Below are positions 6,365 through 14,015 of a DNA stretch of 14,905 nt, in pieces; position 1 is the stretch's first letter; every line of letters starts with the position of its first letter. The notes beneath the pieces are model-generated. The model was not told where the DNA came from. It did not search any database and saw nothing but the letters and a program-made list of their open reading frames with translations. This DNA is from Halobacteriales archaeon SW_5_68_122 (GTDB lineage Archaea; Halobacteriota; Halobacteria; Halobacteriales; Haloarculaceae), in assembly GCA_003022815.1 (NCBI GenBank), contig PXSL01000002.1:1-14905 (forward strand), read 5' to 3'. Position numbers and translations under genes: made by a program.

Positions 6365-6942
6365 CCGCGGCGCCCGAGGCGGTCCTCGTCCTCGGCGACA
6401 GCGTGCCCGACGGCGCGGTCACGTCGGCGAGGGCGTGGCCGCGCCGCATTGCCGACCGGACGGGGACGACCGTTCAGGTCCACGGGTCGATGGGGACCAC
6501 GATGGCCGACCTGGCAGACGGGACGGCCGCGGTGGTGCGGGAGGCTCTTCCCGAAGACGGCGAGGCCGTCGCGCTGGTCCACGCCGGCCACAACGACGCC
6601 CAGCTGAGCGGCGGGGACCCGCGCGTCACGGAGGCGGCGTTCCGGGCGGCCGCCCGGACGGTCGACGAGCGGCTCGCGGACGCCGCGGCCGTCGACCGCC
6701 ACGCCTTCCTGGGGCTGGTGCCGCTGCTGTCGCTGGCGTCGGGCGGCGTGGGCTTCAGCGAGGCACAGCCGGACCGGGCGCTGGCCTACGACCGGACGCT
6801 CGGGGACGCGGTCACAATGCACCTGCCGGTCGCCGAACCGGTCGGGGCCTGGCGAGACCGGACAGTCGACGGCGTCCACCCGAACGAGGCGGGCCACGCG
6901 GCGCTCGCAGACCGGGTGACGGCCTGGCTCGAAGGCGACTGA
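6361..6942 (+). CDS. SGNH/GDSL-family hydrolase
   Basis: A 193-residue esterase-like protein starting at GTG 6361, which overlaps the upstream TGA as GTGA. The SGNH blocks are present in order: block I LVLGDSVPDG with the nucleophile S14, a Gly-containing block II at VQVHGSMGTTMADL, block III VHAGHNDAQL with N78, and block V TVDGVHPNEAGHAALAD with D170 and H173 completing the triad. There is no signal peptide, so the enzyme is cytoplasmic. The family hydrolyses esters such as acyl groups on lipids, sugars or thioesters; substrate cannot be told here. It ends one base before the convergent gene at 6944. Confidence 0.85.
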   Translation: MTAAPEAVLVLGDSVPDGAVTSARAWPRRIADRTGTTVQVHGSMGTTMADLADGTAAVVREALPEDGEAVALVHAGHNDAQLSGGDPRVTEAAFRAAARTVDERLADAAAVDRHAFLGLVPLLSLASGGVGFSEAQPDRALAYDRTLGDAVTMHLPVAEPVGAWRDRTVDGVHPNEAGHAALADRVTAWLEGD

Positions 6943-6943
6943 A

Positions 6944-7328
6944 TCAGGTCGTCGCGTCGGCCGAAAGTTCCGAGATGGTCGCCGCCGCCCGGAGGTCAGC
7001 GACCGAGCAGTACCACGCGCCTCGGACGCCGTTGCGGTCGTTCTCGACGGGCGACTCCAGCGGCACCAGCTCGCCCAGCTCGAACACGACCACCGTCGAC
7101 GTCTCCGAGAAGGGGTCGATGGTCGCCGCCCAGTCGCTCTCGTCCATCGGGCCGGCCTCGCCGCGGACCTGCGTGACCCGGTCGGTCACCTCCGCGTAGT
7201 GGGTCACCGCCGAGACGGGGTCCCCGGCACCGCTGGAAGGTGTCGGGCTGGGTCGCGACGACGCAGACCCGCGCGTCCCCGGGTGCGTCGTCGTCCGGCG
7301 CGTCCGCGGCGAACCGGTCGAGGTCCAT
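6944..7328 (-). pseudogene. Haloarchaeal-type hypothetical protein, frameshifted
   Basis: Two reading frames together look like one acidic protein. The N-terminal part starts at ATG 7328: MDLDRFAADAPDDDAPGDA, then RVCVVATQPDTF. The C-terminal part, in another frame, is SGAGDPVSAVTHYAEVTDRV, then TQVRGEAGPMDESDWAATID, TSTVVVFELGELVPLESPV, GVRGAWYCSVADLRAAATI, ending SELSADATT at 6944-6946. Each frame turns to Arg/Pro-rich shadow sequence where the other starts to look real. The switch lies near 7232-7240, within GACACCTTCCAGCGG (minus strand); removing one C restores continuity. I do not recognise the family. It is convergent with the SGNH gene, with a one-base gap. Confidence 0.6.
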
Positions 7329-7388
7329 GTCGCCGATTCGGCTTCCGGACCCAAGTAGCCGGGGAAGGCGGCGGGTCGCGCCGCGTGA

Positions 7389-7556
7389 TTACTCCGTCGC
7401 CGTCGCGGTCAGGAACGTCCCCGACCGCTCGGGTGCCATCGACACGGCGAAGGGAACGCCCGCCAGCGTAAAGACGGCCGTCCTGCGGCGAAGGGTCAGC
7501 ACGGTTCCCCCCGTCACCGTCGGCAAGGCGAAACTTCGAGTCGGTGGCGCGCCCAT
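7389..7556 (-). CDS. Possible small hypothetical ORF
   Basis: A 55-residue ORF reading MGAPPTRSFALPTVTGGTVL through VPFAVSMAPERSGTFLTATATE. Third codon positions are mostly G or C, as expected for a resident gene, and the other frames here look less protein-like. Against it: its ATG is only 7 bases from the divergent ATG 7564, leaving no room for two promoters, and I do not recognise it. It may be the 3' remnant of a larger gene. Nothing else is visible in 7329-7563. Confidence 0.3.
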   Translation of the reverse strand: MGAPPTRSFALPTVTGGTVLTLRRRTAVFTLAGVPFAVSMAPERSGTFLTATATE

Positions 7557-7563
7557 ATCGGGT

Positions 7564-8241
7564 ATGTCGATGCAGGACGGCGGCCACGTCGCGGCGGCGG
7601 TGGCGGCCCTCGGGACCCGCGAGTACGGGACGGCCGGCGACGAGTACACCCGCGCGGCCCGGCGGGTGCTGTCGGACCCCCGGCCCGACCTCGGGCCGTT
7701 CGAGGCCGACGAGAAGGGGGCGGTCGAGGGCGTCTCGGTCGCGCGCGACCTGACCAACGCACTCGAGGGGCCGGCACAGCAGGCCTGTCTCGAGGAGTTC
7801 GTCGCCGACTTCCAGGTCGCGGGCGACCTCGATGGCGTCGAAGCGGCCTACGAGTCGGCGGCCGACGCCTACCGGGACGCGGCGGTCGATGACCCGCAGT
7901 CGCGGGCCACGACGCCGCTGTTCCGGGCGGCAATCGCGCCGCTGAAGCAGGTCGCCCGCGGCCCCGCAAACGGCGAGATAGCGGTCGCCTGGGAGGACGT
8001 CCACGGCGACGACCCGGCCTCGCCCGGCGCGTTTCTCGCCCGGCGGCCGGCGTACAAGCGCCAGCGGTTCCCCGGTCTCGTCCAGCGGGCCGTCGATGAC
8101 GGTTATCTGGCGGCCCCCCGCGGCACCACCGAGTACGACAACGCCAACCATGCGTGTCCGAACTGCGGGTCCAGCGACGTGAACTGGGTCGGCAACCAGG
8201 TGCTGTGTCTGCGGTGTTCGACGCCGGCCGAGGAGGTCTGA
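7564..8241 (+). CDS. Haloarchaeal protein with helical repeat-like N-terminus and C-terminal zinc ribbon
   Basis: A 225-residue acidic protein. Residues 10-135 are helical with Ala-rich stretches resembling TPR/SEL1-like packing (ALGTREYGTAGDEYTRAARR, then GDLDGVEAAYESAADAYRDA). The C-terminus holds a four-cysteine zinc ribbon: HACPNCGSSDVNW with C198 and C201, and VLCLRCSTP with C215 and C218. Such an arrangement suggests a structural or nucleic-acid/protein-binding role, but I cannot name a function. ATG 7564 is the first start that fits; ATG 7570 is also possible. The ORF is open further upstream (to 7240) only through Arg-rich shadow sequence. Confidence 0.65.
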   Translation: MSMQDGGHVAAAVAALGTREYGTAGDEYTRAARRVLSDPRPDLGPFEADEKGAVEGVSVARDLTNALEGPAQQACLEEFVADFQVAGDLDGVEAAYESAADAYRDAAVDDPQSRATTPLFRAAIAPLKQVARGPANGEIAVAWEDVHGDDPASPGAFLARRPAYKRQRFPGLVQRAVDDGYLAAPRGTTEYDNANHACPNCGSSDVNWVGNQVLCLRCSTPAEEV

Positions 8242-8330
8242 CCGCGCGGCCCCGCCGGCGCGCGACCGGTCCCCCGGCCCGTCGCCCGGCGAGTCCTCCG
8301 ACCCGTCGCCCGACAGGCAATTCCTGCGAG

Positions 8331-8337
8331 TTTTTAA
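8331..8337 (+). promoter_or_regulatory. TATA box of the dihydrolipoyl dehydrogenase gene
   Basis: TTTTTAA at 8331-8337 lies 27-33 bases before ATG 8365 in an otherwise very GC-rich intergenic stretch. This is a good haloarchaeal core promoter and supports both the start codon and a leaderless or near-leaderless transcript. Confidence 0.65.
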
Positions 8338-8364
8338 CCCCGGCGGCCGACGGACCGCCAACGA

Positions 8365-9651
8365 ATGGTCGTTGGAGACATCGCCACGGGAACGGATGTA
8401 CTGGTCATCGGCGCCGGGCCGGGCGGTTACGTCGCCGCGATTCGCGGCGGCCAGCTCGGCCTGGACGTGACGCTGGTCGAGAAGGACGCCTACGGCCTGG
8501 TCGACTGGAAGGACGGCGTCGTCGACCAGCTGACCGGCGGCGTCGAGAAGCTGTGCAAGGCCAACGGCGTCAACCTCCTGCCCGGCCGCGCGGAGTTCGT
8601 CGACGAGAACACCGCCCGCGTGGCCCACGGCGGCGACGGGCAGGGCAGCGAGTCCATCGAGTTCGAGAACGCGGTCATTGCGACGGGCAGCCGCCCCGTC
8701 GAGGTGCCAGGCCTGGAGTTCGACGGCGAGCACATCCTCGACTCCACTGACGCCCTGGCGCTGGAGGAGGTACCCGAGTCCATGCTCGTCGTCGGGGGCG
8801 GCTACATCGGCATGGAACTATCGACCGTGTACGCCAAACTCGGCACCGAAGTGACCGTCGTCGAGATGCTCGACGACATCCTGCCGGCCTACGAAGACGA
8901 CATAAAGCGGGTCGTCCGCGACCGCGCCGAGTCGCTCGGCATCGACTTCCACTTCGGCGAGGCCGCGGCCGGCTGGAAGGAAACCGCCGGCGAGGCCGTC
9001 GTCACCACCGAGACCGAGGACGACGAGACCCGCGAGCACGTCGCCGAGAAGGTGCTGGTCGCGGTCGGCCGGGAGGCCGTCACCGACACGCTCGGCCTGG
9101 AGAACGTCGGGCTGGAGCCGAACGACGACGGCACCCTCGACACCGACCACCAGGCCCGCACTGACGTCGACAGCGTGTTCGCGGTCGGCGACGCCGCCGG
9201 CGAGCCGATGCTCGCCCACAAGGCGTACAAGGAGGGCCACGTCGCCATCGAGGTTATCGACGGCGAGCCGGCCGCCCTGGACTATCAGGCGGTGCCGGCG
9301 GCGGTGTTCACCGACCCCGAAATCGGGACCGTCGGCATGACCGAGGCGGAGGCCGAGGCGGCCGGCTTCGACCCCATCGTCGGGCAGATGCCGTTTCAGG
9401 CGTCCGGCCGGGCGCTGACGCTCGAGGAGGACGACGGCTTCGCCCGAATCGTCGCCGACGCCGACACCGAGTTCGTCCTCGGCGCCCAGATAGTCGGCCC
9501 GGGGGCCGCCGAACTCATCGCCGAGGTCGGCCTCGCAATCGAGATGGGCGCCCAACTCGAGGACGTCGCCGCGACCGTCCACACCCACCCGACGCTGTCG
9601 GAGGCCGTCGCCGAAGCCGCCGCCAACGCCCGCGGCGAGGCCGTCCACGAC
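8365..9651 (+). CDS. lpdA: Dihydrolipoyl dehydrogenase (E3), damaged: redox-active disulfide segment missing and 3' end lost
   Basis: A flavoprotein of the pyridine nucleotide-disulfide oxidoreductase family, normally ~470 residues; it reoxidises dihydrolipoamide with NAD+. Visible: the FAD loop VLVIGAGPGGYVAA (~13-25), the NAD loop MLVVGGGYIGMEL (~145-157), the second FAD motif SVFAVGDAAGEPML, and the C-terminal catalytic HTHPTLSEA. Oddity one: VEKDAYG (to residue 44) runs straight into LVDWKDGVVDQL; the usual ~40 intervening residues with GGTC(x4)C and the redox disulfide are absent, yet the frame is kept. Oddity two: homology stops at about GEAVH (9648), and the frame then runs through the opposite rpiA gene to a stop at 10336-10338, giving a 657-residue ORF with a nonsense tail. 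As written it could not do the E3 reaction. ATG 8365 is supported by the TATA box. Confidence 0.9.
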
Positions 9652-10251
9652 GCCCGGAATCCCCGACAGCGTCGCCGCCAGCGATTCGGGGTCCTCGATG
9701 GTCCCGAACGCGCAGTCGACGACGAGATGGCCGTTGTCGGTGACGACGGGGCCGTCCTTCCGCTCTGCGGCCCGGAGGTCGGGGTCGCCGCCCAGCGCCG
9801 CCAGCCGCGACTCGACGACTGGCACCGCGTCGGCGAGGGCCTCCAGCGGGACCGGCAGGTCAAGCGCCGCCGCGCGCTTCGAGTCGTCGGCGACCACGAG
9901 AAATCGGTTGGCCGCCGTGTCGATGAGTTTCTCCCGGGTGTGGGCCGCGCCGCCGCCCTTGACGAGGTTGCCGTCGGCGAACTGGTCGACGCCGTCGATG
10001 GCGAGGTCCGGGGTCGCCGCCTCCAGCGTCGTCAGCGGAATTCCGGCCTCGCGGGCGAGCCGTCGCGCCCCGTGGGACGTGGGGATGCCGTGGATCTCGA
10101 GACCCTCGTCGACCCGCCGGCCCAGCTCGCGGATGGCGGCCGCCGCCGTCGACCCGGTGCCGAGGCCGACGACGGACCCGTCCTCGACGGCCGCGGCCGC
10201 GCTCTCGCCGGCCCGGCGCTTTGCGGCCTCCGAACCGCCGGACTGCTTCAT
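9646..10251 (-). CDS. rpiA: Ribose-5-phosphate isomerase A, C-terminus missing
   Basis: RpiA interconverts ribose 5-phosphate and ribulose 5-phosphate in the cytoplasm; haloarchaea use it to supply nucleotide and histidine precursors. From ATG 10251 the first ~202 residues match the family: MKQSGGSEAAKRRAGESAA, the phosphate loop GTGSTA (31-36), AIDGVDQ with D86 and D89, KGGGAA (98-103), TREK with the catalytic Glu107, and near the end NGHLVVDCAFGTI and LSGIPGVV. Here the sequence leaves the family: the usual final ~20 residues (beginning around E-x-GLF) are absent, and the frame runs on through antisense lpdA to a stop at 8818. The break coincides with the lpdA break. An A-tract at 10277-10281 (TTTTT on this strand) is 26-30 bases upstream, a good TATA position. 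Confidence 0.9.
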
Positions 10252-10276
10252 GCTCGCGTGGTGGCTCCGCAGGCCG

Positions 10277-10319
10277 AAAAAGCCACCCCCTCGGCCGTCG
10301 AACCTGGGGTTGATTATTT
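10277..10319. promoter_or_regulatory. Divergent promoter region between rpiA and the small zinc protein
   Basis: Two AT-rich cores in an 88-base gap: TTTTT on the minus strand (10277-10281), 26-30 bases before the rpiA start, and TTATTT on the plus strand (10314-10319), 21-26 bases before ATG 10340. Both spacings suit leaderless haloarchaeal transcripts. Confidence 0.55.
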
Positions 10320-10339
10320 CCCGGCCCGACGAGACTGAT

Positions 10340-10531
10340 ATGCAGTGCACGTCCTGCGGGAGCGACCTCGCCCGGTACGACCCGGTCTTCCTCGAGGAGA
10401 CCGACGATGACGGCGAGCGGGTCGAGGCCGGCGCGTTCTGCAACCACGCCTGCCTGTCGGCTCACATCGAGGAGGCGGAGCTGACTTACGGCGACGCCTG
10501 CGAGTGGTCGCCGAACCTCGAGGACGGCTGA
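10340..10531 (+). CDS. Small zinc-binding protein (TRASH/MYM-like cysteine pattern)
   Basis: A 63-residue protein too short for many gene finders. MQCTSCGSDL gives C3 and C6; AFCNHACLSAHIEE gives C34 and C38, a C-x2-C...C-x3-C arrangement, with a further C54 near the end (DACEWSP). The FCNxxCLxxH pattern is reminiscent of TRASH/MYM-type metal-binding folds, which in archaea are sometimes linked to metal handling, but the match is by eye. Haloarchaeal genomes carry many such tiny acidic zinc proteins of unknown role. The start is supported by TTATTT about 25 bases upstream. It directly precedes the phosphohexomutase, whose start appears lost at the junction. Confidence 0.75.
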   Translation: MQCTSCGSDLARYDPVFLEETDDDGERVEAGAFCNHACLSAHIEEAELTYGDACEWSPNLEDG

Positions 10532-11771
10532 GAACGAGCGGCATCCGGGGACCGGTCGGCGAGGAAGTGACGGCGGAACTGGCCCTGCGGGTCGGCCGGG
10601 CGCTCGGCGCCGAGACCGACCGCGTCGTCGTCGTCGGGCGCGACCCCCGCGCCAGCGGCGAGACCCTCGTCGACGCGCTGGCGGCCGGCCTCCGGGAGGT
10701 CGGGACCGACGTCCTCGATCTGGGCGTTGCGGCAACGCCGACCGTCGCCCGCGCCGTCGCCTGGGAGGGCGCCGACGCCGGCGTCTCCGTCACCGCGAGC
10801 CACAACCCGCCGCCGGACAACGGGCTGAAGCTCTGGCAGCCCTCCGGGCAGGCCTACGACGCGGCGACCGGGAGCGCGTCGACGCCGACGACCGCCACGT
10901 CGACGCCCTCGTCGGGTCGGCCGACACGCTGGACCTCTCGGTGGCCGTCGACGTGGGAAACGGCGCTGGCGGCGTCACCGCCGACGCCCTGCTCGAGTTG
11001 GGCTGTCACGTCGAGACGCTGAACGCACAGCCGGACGGCCGGTTCCCGGGCCGGCCCTCCGAGCCGACCGCCGAGAACTGCGGGACGCTCTCGACGCTCG
11101 TCGCCGAGGGCGAGTACGATCTCGGAATCGCCCACGACGGCGACGGCGACCGGACCCGCGCGGTCGCCGGTGACGGGACCTTCCTCTCGGGGGACGCCAC
11201 CCTCGCGCTGTTCGCCGCCGAGGCGGCCGCCCCCGGCCAGCAGGTCGCAATCCCGGTCGACACCAGCCTCGCCGTCGAAGATTACCTCGCAGAACGAGAC
11301 GTCGGCGTGACCCGGACGCCCGTCGGCGACGTCCACGTCGCCGAGGCCGCGACCGAGCCGGACGTCGCTTTCGGCGGCGAGCCATCCGGGGCGTGGATAT
11401 GGCCCGAGGCGACGCTGTGTCCCGACGGCCCGCTGGCGGCCGTCCGCCTGACCGCCCTGACCGCCGCCGAGCCGCTCGCGGATCGCCTCGAGCGGATTCC
11501 GGGCTATCCCATCCGGCGGGCGAACGTCGAGACCGACGACAAGCGGGCGGTCATGTCGGCCGTCGAGGCGCGCGTGACCGAGCGGTACGACGACGTCGAG
11601 ACGCTGGACGGCGTCAGGGTCGAGGCCGGCGACGGCTGGTTCCTGATTCGGGCCAGCGGAACACAGCCACTGGTCCGGGTCACCGCCGAGGCCCGCGACG
11701 CCGGGCGGGCCGACAAACTGCTCGAGGAGGCGCGGGAACTACTACGGGAGAGCGCCGCCGCTGGCGGGTGA
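10504..11771 (+). pseudogene. Phosphohexomutase (phosphoglucomutase/phosphomannomutase family), start lost and frameshifted
   Basis: These enzymes move a phosphate between C1 and C6 of hexoses and supply sugar nucleotides for glycosylation. Four signatures remain: the phosphoserine loop TASHNPP (10792-10812), the Mg-binding DGDGDR (11136-11153), the sugar loop GGEPSG (11373-11390) and the phosphate loop RASGTQP (11649-11669). Two defects are visible. The family N-terminus should be M-x-FGTSGIRG, but TSGIRGPVG begins three bases after the previous gene's TGA; the only in-frame start is GTG 10504, inside that gene. Near 10861-10867, after PSGQAYDAA, the frame changes to continue as DRERVDADDRHVDALVG and then SVAVDVGNGAGGVTADALL; one missing base explains it. 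The second frame runs intact to TGA 11769-11771. Which hexose it acts on cannot be told. Confidence 0.85.
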
Positions 11772-11803
11772 GTGGGGAACTCGGGCCGCAACGGGATGCC
11801 AGT

Positions 11804-11910
11804 TCAGGTGCGACGGGTCGACCGCGCCTCGCGGACGTCCGACCCGTCCCGAATCTTGTCCTCACACTGCGGGCAGACGCGGGGGTCGGAGCCAAGCACT
11901 GGATGCACAT
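11804..11910 (-). pseudogene. Small CxxC zinc-ribbon gene remnant
   Basis: On the minus strand ATG 11910 opens MCIQC, and in another frame LGSDPRVCPQCEDKIRDGSD, then VREARSTRRT, runs to TGA 11804-11806. Together the two CxxC pairs make a plausible tiny haloarchaeal zinc-ribbon protein interrupted near 11890-11898. Alternatively, the second frame is open from GTG 12001, which overlaps the aminotransferase TGA as GTGA; that would be a coupled 65-residue protein with only one CxxC pair, passing through an AT-rich TATTATTAT stretch that looks intergenic. I favour the damaged zinc ribbon but cannot exclude the longer ORF. Confidence 0.4.
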
Positions 11911-11997
11911 AATAATAGTGTGACAACAGGTGGCGAAGAGCGGCGCGAGATGGGTCGAATCCCGCGTATTCAGCAGTCTGACAGTTCCGCCGGTCGC

Positions 11998-13089
11998 TCA
12001 CAGCAGGTCCGCCAGCGCGTCAACGTCGGCCTCGGTGTTGAACACGTGGACCGATGCCCGGACCCGGCCGGGCGGGACATCCCGGACGATGACGCCCGCC
12101 GCCCGGGCGCGCTCGACGAACTGCGCGGCGTCGTTGACGTCGAAGGCGACAAGCCCGGATCCCCCGTCGCCCGGCCGGACCCGGTCGCCTAGACGCGATT
12201 CGAGGCGGTCGACCAGCCGCTCGATTCGCGCCTCGACCGTCCGCATTCCGACGGCCTCCAGCAGGTCGATGGCCTCGAGTAGCCCCGCGTAGGGCGCCAC
12301 CGCCGTCGTCGACAGCTCGAACCGGCTGGCGTCGGGGGCGTACTCGAACCCCGGCCCCGTCGGGTCGACGACGCCCCGGTAGCCGACCTGACGGGGCCGC
12401 AGCGACGACAGCGCGTCGGGCGCGACGCGGAGGAAGCCGGCTCCCCACGGGCCGAGCAGCCACTTGTGGCCCGAGGCACAGACGACGTCGGCGCCCCATT
12501 CAGTGATGTCGACGGCCCGCTGGCCGATCGTCTGAACGGCGTCGACGACGGCCAAGGCGCCGGCGTCGTGGGCGATGTCGACCGCCTCCGCGACCGGCAG
12601 TCGGGTGCCGTGGAGCCACGACTCGGAACTGAGACAGACGAGTCGGGCGTCGGCGACGGCCTCCCGATAGGCGTCCATCGGCAGGCGGCCGTCCGGGCAC
12701 TCGACGGTCTCTACGGCGACGCCCTCGCTCTCCAGGCGGCGCCACGGCAGGACGCCGGAGGGGTGCTCAAGGTCGGTCCGGACCACCCGGTCGCCCGCGG
12801 TCCAGTCGACGGCGCCGGCGACCCGGGCGAGGCCGTCGCCCGTCGAGGCCACAAGCGCCACCTCGTCGGGGCCACAGCTGAGGTGGTCGGCCAGACGCTT
12901 GCGGGCCTGCGAGCGCATGTCCGCGGCCGCGTCGTAGTGGTCGGTCTCACAGGCGTCGAACTCGTGGCGCCGCTGGGCGTCGGCGACGGCCTCGACGACC
13001 GGCCGCGGCGCCGGGCCGCTGGCGCCCGTGTTCAGGTACGCACACGACTCACAGGCCGGTATCTCCGCGCGCAGCGCCGCCGGGTCCAT
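11998..13089 (-). CDS. Class V PLP-dependent aminotransferase (cysteine desulfurase-like fold)
   Basis: A 363-residue cytoplasmic enzyme. Substrate-loop start CAYLNTGASGPAPRPVVEAV (16-35) is typical of the NifS/CsdA/isopenicillin-N-epimerase-like branch. The cofactor residues are visible: D183 and Q186 in VVDAVQ, and SGHKWLLGPWG with the Schiff-base lysine K209. Later come GFEYAPDASRFELSTTA and a C-terminal domain ending RASVHVFNTEADVDALADLL. No active-site cysteine loop of true desulfurases is evident, so a desulfurase role is not supported; the natural reaction is unknown. ATG 13089 gives the usual family length. It faces the hydrolase gene at 13170 across an 80-base promoter gap, and seems undamaged. 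Confidence 0.88.
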   Translation of the reverse strand: MDPAALRAEIPACESCAYLNTGASGPAPRPVVEAVADAQRRHEFDACETDHYDAAADMRSQARKRLADHLSCGPDEVALVASTGDGLARVAGAVDWTAGDRVVRTDLEHPSGVLPWRRLESEGVAVETVECPDGRLPMDAYREAVADARLVCLSSESWLHGTRLPVAEAVDIAHDAGALAVVDAVQTIGQRAVDITEWGADVVCASGHKWLLGPWGAGFLRVAPDALSSLRPRQVGYRGVVDPTGPGFEYAPDASRFELSTTAVAPYAGLLEAIDLLEAVGMRTVEARIERLVDRLESRLGDRVRPGDGGSGLVAFDVNDAAQFVERARAAGVIVRDVPPGRVRASVHVFNTEADVDALADLL

Positions 13090-13140
13090 ACCCTCGGTTG
13101 GGGCGCCACCATGTAGGGTCTTCGCTGCCGACCGCAACCG

Positions 13141-13148
13141 GCATACTG
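13141..13148 (+). promoter_or_regulatory. TATA-like element of the alpha/beta-hydrolase gene
   Basis: GCATACTG lies 22-29 bases before ATG 13170, the expected position for a leaderless transcript. It is weak in sequence but is the only AT-containing core in the 80-base gap. Confidence 0.35.
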
Positions 13149-13169
13149 CTGGGTGCCGTTCGCCCGACC

Positions 13170-13985
13170 ATGCTGACGGCTTCCGCCGACGGGACGACCC
13201 TACGGTACGAGGTAGACGGGGACGGGCCGACCGTCGTTTTCGTCCCCGACGTCGGGGTCGGGCCGTGGCTGTGGGGCTGGCAAGCGCCGGCGCTCGCCGG
13301 TCGCCACCGGACGGTCGTTTACGCTCCCCGGGGGACCGGCCGCTCGGACGCGACGGGACCGTACACGGTCGACCGCTTCGCCGCCGACCTCGAGGCGGTG
13401 CTCGCGGCCGTCGACGCCGACCGGGCACACGTCGTCGGTGCCGGCCTGGGTGGGATGGTCGCGATCCGGTACGCTCGGGAGTACGGCCGCGCGCGGTCGC
13501 TCGTGCTGTTCGGCGCCGCCGCCTCGGGCGACGATGTCGACGAATCGGCACTCCGGGCGCTCCACCCCGCAGACCCGACGCGTCTCCGGGAATCGCTCTC
13601 CCTCGCGTTCTCCGAACGGTTTCTCTCGGAGACGGGGCTCGTCGACGATATCGTGGCGTGGCGCCGCGAGGAGGATGCCGCCGGCGACGCACTGGCGGGC
13701 CACCTGAGAGCCGTCCAGGAGTTCGGAACCGACCCGCTCCACGAACTCACGCTGCCGACCCTCGTCTGTCACGGCCTTGAGGACCCCGTCGTTCCCGTCG
13801 ACGCCGGCAGGACGCTCGCCGACGGTCTCCCTCGCGGACGGTTCGAGGCCGTCGAGGGGAGACGGTGCTGTTTCGTCGAGCACTCGGCGGCTGTGACCGA
13901 CGCCGTCGAGCGGTTCATCGATGAAGGCACCCCGACCGATGGGCAGGGCGTTCGCAAGCCCCCGTCGGACGATGAGAAGAGCTAA
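13170..13985 (+). CDS. Alpha/beta-hydrolase-fold protein lacking the nucleophile serine
   Basis: A 271-residue protein with the alpha/beta-hydrolase plan: strand and oxyanion region TVVFVPDVGVGPWLWGWQ, the YAPRGTGRSDATG segment (51-63), the nucleophile elbow at HVVGAGLGGMVAIRYA, the acid residue D205 in HGLEDPVVPV, and H238 in CCFVEHSAAV. In the elbow the G-x-S-x-G consensus reads G90-A-G92-L-G94, so Gly replaces the catalytic Ser while the Asp and His positions are kept. The protein may therefore be a non-hydrolytic member, or use another mechanism. The last ~20 residues are acidic and disordered. I chose ATG 13170 because MLTASADGTTLRYEV is the usual first strand; the frame is open upstream to 13098 without family sequence. 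A thiolase gene follows after 30 bases on the same strand, perhaps cotranscribed. Confidence 0.85.
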   Translation: MLTASADGTTLRYEVDGDGPTVVFVPDVGVGPWLWGWQAPALAGRHRTVVYAPRGTGRSDATGPYTVDRFAADLEAVLAAVDADRAHVVGAGLGGMVAIRYAREYGRARSLVLFGAAASGDDVDESALRALHPADPTRLRESLSLAFSERFLSETGLVDDIVAWRREEDAAGDALAGHLRAVQEFGTDPLHELTLPTLVCHGLEDPVVPVDAGRTLADGLPRGRFEAVEGRRCCFVEHSAAVTDAVERFIDEGTPTDGQGVRKPPSDDEKS

Positions 13986-14015
13986 CACGGACAGGTCGAA
14001 AGGTACTCCGGAGCA

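Noticed and set aside
5440..6897. Long minus-strand ORF opposite the SDR/SGNH operon
   Set aside because: Arg/Pro/Ser-rich shadow sequence; both plus-strand genes have clear family motifs and coupled GTGA overlap.
8278..8312. Two copies of CCCGTCGCCCG in the gap before lpdA, considered as a regulatory direct repeat
   Set aside because: Only 11 bases in a very GC-rich spacer where chance matches are common; no position relative to the TATA box supports a function.
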